Source: Natrinema sp. DC36
Lineage (GTDB): Archaea > Halobacteriota > Halobacteria > Halobacteriales > Natrialbaceae
Length of the DNA stretch: 64,000 nucleotides
Assembly: GCF_020405225.1 (NCBI RefSeq)
Contig: NZ_CP084472.1
Span: forward strand, 2,294,001-2,358,000
Direction: 5' to 3'
Position numbers and translations under genes: made by a program. Below, one piece after another: positions 59,073 to 64,000 of this stretch; position 1 is the stretch's first letter, and each line of letters begins with the position of its first letter. The notes under the pieces were generated by a model. It was given only the letters and a program-made list of their open reading frames with translations. It ran no database searches and was not told the origin of the DNA.

Positions 59073-59848
59073 GCGAGGACGCGACGGAGGACGGCGACGC
59101 AACTGCATCCGCAGACGGCGAATGGGAGGCCGTCTTCTGGGACATCGGCGGCGTCATCCTCGCGCTCGATTCCGTCCAGGCCGCCCACGCCGAGTTCATC
59201 GCGGACGTGCTCGAGCGCCACGAGGTGGACGGGACGATCGAGGAGGCCATCGACACCTGGCGGTCGACCGTCGGGGACTACTTCCGCGAGCGCGACGGTA
59301 CCGAGTTCCGGTCGGCTCGCGACGGCTACCACCGCGGCGTCGAGGCCATCGTCGGGGAGGAGATCCCGCGAGCGGACTGGCAGCCCCGATTCGACGAGGT
59401 CGTCCGCACGTCGATCGAGCCGATTCCAGGGGCCGTCGAAACGATCGAACGCCTCGCCGAGCGGGACCTCCACGTCGGCGTCATCAGCGACGTCGACGAC
59501 GCGGAGGGTCGAGAGATGCTCGAGCGCTTCGGCGTCCGCGAGCAGTTCGATTCGATCACCACCTCCGAGGAAGTGGGGCGCACCAAACCCGATCCGGCTA
59601 TGTTCGAGACCGCACTCAAAAAGGCCGGCGTCGACCCGGAACGGTCGCTGATGATCGGCGACCGATACGATCACGACGTGAAAGGGGCCGCCGACGCAGG
59701 GATGCACGGCGTCGCGTTCGGTGCCGACGACGGTCCGGCCGTCTCCTACCGGATCGAGACGCCGACGGACGTGCTCGAGATAGTCGATGGTGGCGCACAC
59801 CCATCGGAAACTCGGGCGCAGTCCGGCGAGGACACGCGAGACGAGTGA
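59069..59848 (+). CDS. HAD-superfamily hydrolase
   Basis: This 259-residue HAD hydrolase begins with a disordered acidic stretch of about 22 residues. Motif I is VFWDIGGVIL, motif II Ser/Thr lies in VGVISDVDD, motif III Lys in GRTKPDPAMFETALKKAGV, and motif IV is MIGDRYDHDVKGAADAGM. Motif I keeps the nucleophile Asp, but the second position is Gly (DIG) instead of the Asp typical of phosphatases. It could still be a phosphatase of the DxGG type or a dehalogenase. It is translationally coupled (ATGA) to the hydroxy-acid oxidase, so it may supply or remove that enzyme's substrate. Confidence 0.87.
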   Translation: MSEDATEDGDATASADGEWEAVFWDIGGVILALDSVQAAHAEFIADVLERHEVDGTIEEAIDTWRSTVGDYFRERDGTEFRSARDGYHRGVEAIVGEEIPRADWQPRFDEVVRTSIEPIPGAVETIERLAERDLHVGVISDVDDAEGREMLERFGVREQFDSITTSEEVGRTKPDPAMFETALKKAGVDPERSLMIGDRYDHDVKGAADAGMHGVAFGADDGPAVSYRIETPTDVLEIVDGGAHPSETRAQSGEDTRDE

Positions 59849-60029
59849 AAAAAGCTCGGGTCGATCGCGTTCCCGACGAACGTCCGCGACGGTTCCGCTC
59901 GAGCGGCTACTTCCCGTCGGTTCCCAGTCACTATCCGCGCCCATAGGTAACTTCCACCACACAAACATTGTAAAATATGGTTCACGGCGTAACTATTTTC
60001 GTTAAGGGGAGACGTATTGGCATACGACA

Positions 60030-60110
60030 ATGCCCACAGCGAATCACGAATCGACGGACGACATCGTATCGGCCGCCCGCGCCGACAGCACAGCCGAGTC
60101 GCTCCCATGA
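60030..60110 (+). CDS. 26-codon acidic leader ORF coupled to the phosphotransferase-family gene
   Basis: ATG at 60030 opens MPTANHESTDDIVSAARADS and ends in a TGA overlapping the next ATG as ATGA (60107-60110). Composition is acidic and coding-like, whereas the other frame through the same DNA is Arg/His-rich. AT-rich promoter-like sequence (TTGTAAAATATGG, 59968-59980; AACTATTTTCGTTAAGG, 59991-60007) lies just upstream and would place this ORF at the transcript 5' end. It could be a micropeptide or simply couple translation. Confidence 0.4.
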   Translation: MPTANHESTDDIVSAARADSTAESLP

Positions 60111-61168
60111 GCGAGAACTACTACGAGCGCCTCGTCGATGAGGACGCGCTGGTCGCGTATCTGGGAGAGCACCTCGGCGAGGTCGACGACTACGACATCG
60201 AGCGCCACCAGGAGGGGCACTCGAACGAGACACTGTTCGTCACCTGGGGCGACCGCGAGCTCGTTATCCGGCGGCCGCCGCCGGGCGAAACCGCCGACAC
60301 GGCACACGACGTCCTTCGCGAGTACCGCGTGACGAACGCGGTCGCCGACACCGACGTTCCCGTGCCGACTCCGGTACTCGCCTGCGAAGACCACGACGTC
60401 ATCGGCAGCGACTTCTACGTAATGGAGCAACTCGAGGGGGACGTCCTCCGCGAGGACGAGCCCGAACGGTTCGCCGAGCCGGACCAGCGCGCGCGGATCG
60501 GCGAAGAGCTCGTCGATACGCTGGCGACGATCCACGACCTGGACTACGAGGAAATCGGTCTCGGCGAGTTCGGCCGGCCAGCCGGCTACACCCAGCGACA
60601 GGTCGACCGCTGGGGTAAACAGCTCTCGTGGGCGTTCGAGGTCACCGAGGACGAGCGGAAAGTGCCCGACCTCCACGAGGTCGGCGACTGGCTCCGCGAC
60701 AACGTTCCCGAAGAACACCCCCACACCCTCGTCCACGGCGACTACAAGCTCGACAACGTCATGTTCGGACCCGGGACGCCGCCGGAACTGATCGGCGTCT
60801 TCGACTGGGAGATGGCCACGCTCGGCGATCCGCGCGCCGATCTGGGCTGGATGCTCTCGTACTGGCGCGACGCGAAAGACCCCGAGCCGTCGATTCCCGA
60901 ACTGACGACTCGCTTCATGGAGCGGGAGGGGTACTCGAGCCGAGCCGAACTGGTCGAGCGCTGGGAGGAGCTGACCGGCTACGAGTTCGAGCACGAGCGG
61001 TTCTACCGGACGCTGGCCGTCTACAAGCTGGCCGGCCTCGGCGAGATGTTCTTCCGGCGCTACCTCGAGGGGAACAGCGACGATCCGATGTACCCGCTGA
61101 TGGAAGAGCGCGTGCCGGCGCTGGCCGCGCGCGCAAAGCGGATCATCGAGGGCGACGAACCGCTGTAG
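60107..61168 (+). CDS. phosphotransferase family protein (APH/ACAD10-like)
   Basis: This 353-residue kinase-fold protein is of the aminoglycoside-phosphotransferase superfamily, of the type that accompanies acyl-CoA dehydrogenases (ACAD10/11 N-domain). Seen: GHSNETLFVTWGDRELVIRRPP near residue 36, YVMEQLEGDVL near 105, the Brenner motif VHGDYKLDNVMF near 206, and metal-binding FDWEMATLGDPRADLGWML near 227. It probably phosphorylates a small molecule or hydroxyacyl-CoA in fatty-acid breakdown. The fused 3-hydroxyacyl-CoA dehydrogenase is the next gene, which supports that setting. Resistance to antibiotics is not implied. Confidence 0.88.
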   Translation: MSENYYERLVDEDALVAYLGEHLGEVDDYDIERHQEGHSNETLFVTWGDRELVIRRPPPGETADTAHDVLREYRVTNAVADTDVPVPTPVLACEDHDVIGSDFYVMEQLEGDVLREDEPERFAEPDQRARIGEELVDTLATIHDLDYEEIGLGEFGRPAGYTQRQVDRWGKQLSWAFEVTEDERKVPDLHEVGDWLRDNVPEEHPHTLVHGDYKLDNVMFGPGTPPELIGVFDWEMATLGDPRADLGWMLSYWRDAKDPEPSIPELTTRFMEREGYSSRAELVERWEELTGYEFEHERFYRTLAVYKLAGLGEMFFRRYLEGNSDDPMYPLMEERVPALAARAKRIIEGDEPL

Positions 61169-61410
61169 CGGAATCGATCCGCGATTTTCCGCCCGCAAGC
61201 GTGTGCCGGTCGAGTGGCGAACGAAATGACCGATGAATCGAACAGAACGGGTGTCGTACTCTTTGCTGCTGGCGTATCGAGAGTGAGCAGCGGCGCAGAA
61301 CAGCTCTGAAGCGGCTGATTCACCCGATGGTCGTCGAACGAACTGTTCAGTAGTGGGTAAGTGGAACAGTGGAATGGAACAGTGGGTTACTGATGGGAGT
61401 GTGGGCGACG

Positions 61411-61551
61411 AAGCGTCCTGCTATCGTGGCAACAGGGAATCGCCACGCCCTCCCCAACCGATTCACTCGGTCATTCTTCCCTCGTTCATCCCTCGCACGG
61501 CGTTGCGTCGTGGTTCGCCATTGGCTCACCACGACACAGCGCGCGCCACCG
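61411..61551 (+). repeat. 141-bp structured noncoding repeat, copy 2
   Basis: The first 54 bp (61411-61464) are identical to 40132-40185. The middle diverges, then TCATCCCTCGCACGGC and terminal GCGCGCGCCACCG are conserved. At the position of copy 1's GATCACGGT/ACCGTGATC stem, this copy has GTCGTGGT (61507-61514) with ACCACGAC (61528-61535). It has the same 13-nt loop length, and the loop starts and ends with TC in both copies. Same orientation as copy 1. Confidence 0.85.
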
Positions 61552-61634
61552 TATGGCGACTGATCAGACTGCAGTGATTGATCGTTCCCCTGTACGTCCC
61601 ATTCAGAGACTGACGAGGAACATTCGAGTCGGAC

Positions 61635-61746
61635 GACTCGAGTCGATAGCGAAATCGAACTCGTCCCATCCCCGTCGCCCGCTAGTCGGCCGTCCGGTCG
61701 GAATAAACTCGAGTCTGGATTACCGACGTTTACTTCAAACTCGAGT
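61635..61746 (+). promoter_or_regulatory. cluster of ACTCGAGT palindromes upstream of the acyl-CoA gene
   Basis: GACTCGAGTC (61635-61644) is followed by two exact copies of AAACTCGAGTC (61705-61715 and 61737-61747), 32 bp apart, about three helical turns. They end about 90 bp before the start codon. They may be operators for a fatty-acid regulator, but CTCGAG is common in this genome, so chance is possible. Confidence 0.35.
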
Positions 61747-61837
61747 CAGCGTTTGCGCGGTACAACGGCCGACAACGGGCTTAACATTGCTAAGTCGGTT
61801 CGGTGGTATTAAGACGATCCCGAGCAATCACACGACC

Positions 61838-63790
61838 ATGTCACTGGACAGCATCGACCGCGTTGCAGTGCTAGGCGCGGGGAACATGGGGCACGGAATC
61901 ACCGAAGTAACGGCCATGGCCGGCTACGATGTCACGATGCGGGACATCAAAGACGAGTTCGTCGAGGACGGCTACGAGTCGGTCAAGTGGAGCCTCGAGA
62001 AACTCGAGGAGAAGGAACTCATCGACGAGTCGGCCGACGAGGTCCTCTCGCGGATCGACATCACGACGGACCTCGAGGAGGCCGTCAGCGACGCCGACCT
62101 CGTGATCGAGGCCGCACCCGAGGACCTCGACCTGAAACACGACATCTTCACCGACTTAGAGGAGTACACCAGCGAGGACACGCTGCTGGCGACGAACACC
62201 TCGAGCCTGCCGATCTCGGACATCGCGGAGGCCGTCGACACGCCCGAGCGCGTGCTCGGCCTGCACTTCTTCAACCCGCCGGTGAAGATGGACCTCGTCG
62301 AGGTCATCTACGGCGAGGACACCAGCGACGAGGCCGCCGAAGCGGGCTACGAGTGGGTCGAGTCCATCGGCAAGACGCCGATCTACGTCCGCAAGGACGT
62401 CCGCGGCTTTGTCGTCAACACGATCGTCGGGCCGTTCGGCGACGAGTCCTCCTGGATGGTCTCGGAGGGCGAGGCCACGATCCGCGAGGTCGACGCGACG
62501 ATGGTCCACGAACGGGGATACCCGATGGGGCCGTTCGAACTGGCCGACCTGAGCGGGATCGACATCGGCTACCACGTCCGCAAGGAAGCCGGTCAGCCGG
62601 TCCCGCCGATCATCGAGGAGAAAGTCGAAAACGACGAACTCGGCCAGAAGACCGGGAAGGGGTTCTACGATTACGAGGACGGCGACGGCGCGGACTACGA
62701 ACCCGAAGATGCGGGCGACTTCGACTGGCTGCGCGTCGAAGCGCGCATGATCAACGCCGCCGCCTCCCTGGTCGGCGACGGCGTCGCCAAACCCGAGGAG
62801 GTCGACACCGGCGTCCAGCTCGGGCTGGGCTTCCCCGAGGGCATCTGCCGCCGCGCCGACAAGCTCGGCCTCGATACGGTCCTCGAGAAACTCGAGACCC
62901 TCCACGAAGAGACGGGCTCCGACCGCTTCGAGCCCCATCCCTACCTCGAGCAACTCGTCGAAGACGGCAAGACCGGCGAGGAAGCCGGTGCCGGCTTCTA
63001 CGACTACGGCGACGACGAACTCGGACCCTTCCACGACCTGAACTACGAACTCGAGGACGGCGTTCTCTCCGTCGAACTCGACCGCCCGTCACGGATGAAC
63101 GCGCTCTCGACGGACCTGCTCAACGAGATCGACGAGCTGTTCTCCTCGGTCGACACCGACGAGGTCCGATGTGCGACGATCGAGGGCGCGGGCGATCAGG
63201 CGTTCTGTGCCGGCGCGGACATCTCCGGCTTCAGCGACGCGAACCCGACCGACCTGATGGACGTGACGCCCGCCTTCGAGACGGTCAACGACTTCGAACG
63301 ACCCGTCCTCGCGAAGATCGACGGCTTCTGTCTCGGCGGCGGCCTCGAGCTCGCGCTGGCCTGTGACCTGCGCGTCGCGACCGACCGCTCTTCCTTCGGT
63401 GCACCGGAGATCAACCTCGGCCTGATCCCCGGCGGCGGCGGCACGCAGCGGCTCACCCGCATTCTCGGCGAGACCCGCGCGAAAGAACTGGTCTTCCAAG
63501 GCAACCACATCGACGCCGACCGCGCCGAAGAATGGGGGCTCATCAACCGTTCAGTCGAGCGCGACGAGTTCGACGACACCGTCGAGGAGTTCGTCTCCGA
63601 CCTCGCCGGCGGTCCGCCGATCGCCCTCAAGATCGCCAAGAAGGTCATGAACGAGGGCGAGGACGCGAGCATGGAAGCCGCCATCGCCATGGAGAGCCAG
63701 GGCTTCGGCCTGCTTTCCAGCACCGAGGACGTCCTCGAGGGCACCGCGGCGTTCGCCGAGGACCGCGAGCCCGAGTTCGAGGGCAAGTGA
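61838..63790 (+). CDS. bifunctional 3-hydroxyacyl-CoA dehydrogenase/enoyl-CoA hydratase
   Basis: This 650-residue beta-oxidation enzyme carries out two successive steps: hydration of enoyl-CoA and NAD-dependent oxidation of 3-hydroxyacyl-CoA. The N-terminal dehydrogenase has VAVLGAGNMGHGI near residue 9, catalytic His-Glu region LGLHFFNPPVKMDLVEVIYG near 141 and two C-terminal helical modules (GKGFYDYEDG and GAGFYDYGDD near 275 and 385). The hydratase has CAGADISGF near 460, GGGLELALACDLRVAT near 502 and APEINLGLIPGGGGTQRLTR near 522. Both catalytic Glu positions are kept. This order is the archaeal one, opposite to bacterial FadB. The start at 61838 opens the Rossmann fold. Confidence 0.94.
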   Translation: MSLDSIDRVAVLGAGNMGHGITEVTAMAGYDVTMRDIKDEFVEDGYESVKWSLEKLEEKELIDESADEVLSRIDITTDLEEAVSDADLVIEAAPEDLDLKHDIFTDLEEYTSEDTLLATNTSSLPISDIAEAVDTPERVLGLHFFNPPVKMDLVEVIYGEDTSDEAAEAGYEWVESIGKTPIYVRKDVRGFVVNTIVGPFGDESSWMVSEGEATIREVDATMVHERGYPMGPFELADLSGIDIGYHVRKEAGQPVPPIIEEKVENDELGQKTGKGFYDYEDGDGADYEPEDAGDFDWLRVEARMINAAASLVGDGVAKPEEVDTGVQLGLGFPEGICRRADKLGLDTVLEKLETLHEETGSDRFEPHPYLEQLVEDGKTGEEAGAGFYDYGDDELGPFHDLNYELEDGVLSVELDRPSRMNALSTDLLNEIDELFSSVDTDEVRCATIEGAGDQAFCAGADISGFSDANPTDLMDVTPAFETVNDFERPVLAKIDGFCLGGGLELALACDLRVATDRSSFGAPEINLGLIPGGGGTQRLTRILGETRAKELVFQGNHIDADRAEEWGLINRSVERDEFDDTVEEFVSDLAGGPPIALKIAKKVMNEGEDASMEAAIAMESQGFGLLSSTEDVLEGTAAFAEDREPEFEGK

Positions 63791-63791
63791 G

Positions 63792-64000
63792 ATGACCGAC
63801 GGGCCGTCGGACGCGTCGGGCTGGCCGGAGTGGGCGACGTTCGTCCAGCGACACGGCTACCTGTCGTGGCTCGACATCGAGGTCGAGTCCCTCGCGGACG
63901 GACGGGCGGTCCTCGCCATCGAACGGAACGAAGACTTCGAGAACCCCATCGGCGCCGACGGCCACGATCCGGTCCACGGCGGTATCGTCGCGACGTTGAT
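63792..64000 (+). CDS. PaaI-family hotdog thioesterase, truncated by the window
   Basis: The visible 69 codons encode an N-terminal hotdog fold ending in HDPVHGGIVATL, the active-site helix motif (HGG) of PaaI-type acyl-CoA thioesterases. The ATG begins 2 bp after the upstream stop, so it is in the same operon. It probably releases CoA from stalled acyl intermediates of the beta-oxidation enzyme encoded just before it. The remaining half lies beyond the window. Confidence 0.8.
   Translation, partial: MTDGPSDASGWPEWATFVQRHGYLSWLDIEVESLADGRAVLAIERNEDFENPIGADGHDPVHGGIVATL

Larger units (their letters stand above)
61169..61837. other. 669-bp intergenic region
   Basis: This region contains copy 2 of the structured repeat (61411-61551) and a cluster of ACTCGAGT palindromes near the downstream gene. 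No coding-like frame is evident: open frames crossing the repeat are rich in Arg/Ser/Thr. The promoter of the following acyl-CoA gene should lie near 61780-61815 (TTAACATTGCTAAGTC and GGTATTAAGACG). Confidence 0.55.

Noticed and set aside
60107-61168. Antibiotic resistance by aminoglycoside phosphotransferase
   Set aside because: The protein belongs to the acyl-CoA-associated branch by context and motif spacing, next to beta-oxidation genes; the kinase fold alone is not evidence for resistance.

Overview
The window is chromosomal DNA from a haloarchaeon (class Halobacteria, probably a Natrialbales-type genome). This rests on the high GC content and acid-rich proteins, on small genes typical of the group (the lsm-rpl37e pair, HalOD1 proteins, four HTH_10/Bat-type regulators), on archaeal pathway enzymes (GGGP synthase, pantoate kinase, 4-phosphopantoate-beta-alanine ligase, archaeal AspRS) and on twin-arginine export signals on secreted proteins. 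No rRNA, tRNA, CRISPR array, intact insertion sequence or prophage was seen. Most of the DNA is ordinary gene-dense core genome, much of it in short translationally coupled pairs.

Layout. 0.4-1.8 kb: thioredoxin/thioredoxin reductase-like operon behind a 12-bp palindrome. 2.4-4.5 kb: biotin ECF transporter (bioY, ATPase, EcfT); the HTH-bearing biotin ligase BirA lies at 19.2-20.1 kb. 5.0-9.3 kb: one 1429-residue secreted protein with about sixteen Q-rich 23-residue repeats. 9.4-11.8 kb: small conserved haloarchaeal proteins and a universal stress protein. 11.9-19.1 kb: dipeptide/oligopeptide ABC operon, whose double ATPase carries extra segments inside both nucleotide-binding domains. 20-28.5 kb: TyrRS, two CoA-biosynthesis enzymes, a methyltransferase, a Bat-type regulator and a membrane-anchored protein made of 13 tandem HVO_2922/DUF1508-like units. 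28.8-31.3 kb: two tandem Tat-exported lipase-like hydrolases. 31.3-38.3 kb: AspRS, sirtuin, GGGP synthase, a 57-residue Cys-rich protein, a threonine-synthase homologue that lacks the PLP lysine, and rpl37e/lsm. 38.6-45.5 kb: small membrane proteins, a zinc metalloprotease and a Dna2-like nuclease-helicase. 45.7-55.9 kb: sensor/regulator genes, PAP2 phosphatase, zinc alcohol dehydrogenase, K+ channel, AIR-synthase-like protein, hydrolase, F420-type oxidoreductase and MFS carrier. 56-64 kb: AhpD-like protein, SDR, 2-hydroxy-acid oxidase coupled to a HAD hydrolase, then a fatty-acid/acyl-CoA group (phosphotransferase family protein, 3-hydroxyacyl-CoA dehydrogenase/enoyl-CoA hydratase fusion, thioesterase running off the end).

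The most unusual signals are: (1) two copies of a ~142-bp noncoding repeat whose hairpin is preserved by compensatory changes; (2) an ~82-bp terminal-inverted-repeat element present in two opposite orientations; (3) the PLP enzyme with Thr where the Schiff-base Lys belongs; (4) the two repeat proteins; (5) strong stacked hairpins plus 20-bp tandem repeats between two convergent genes at 56.6-56.9 kb; (6) very short ORFs overlapping downstream start codons by ATGA; and (7) the small Cys-rich gene. No complete new multi-gene system is evident; the candidates are individual elements and proteins.
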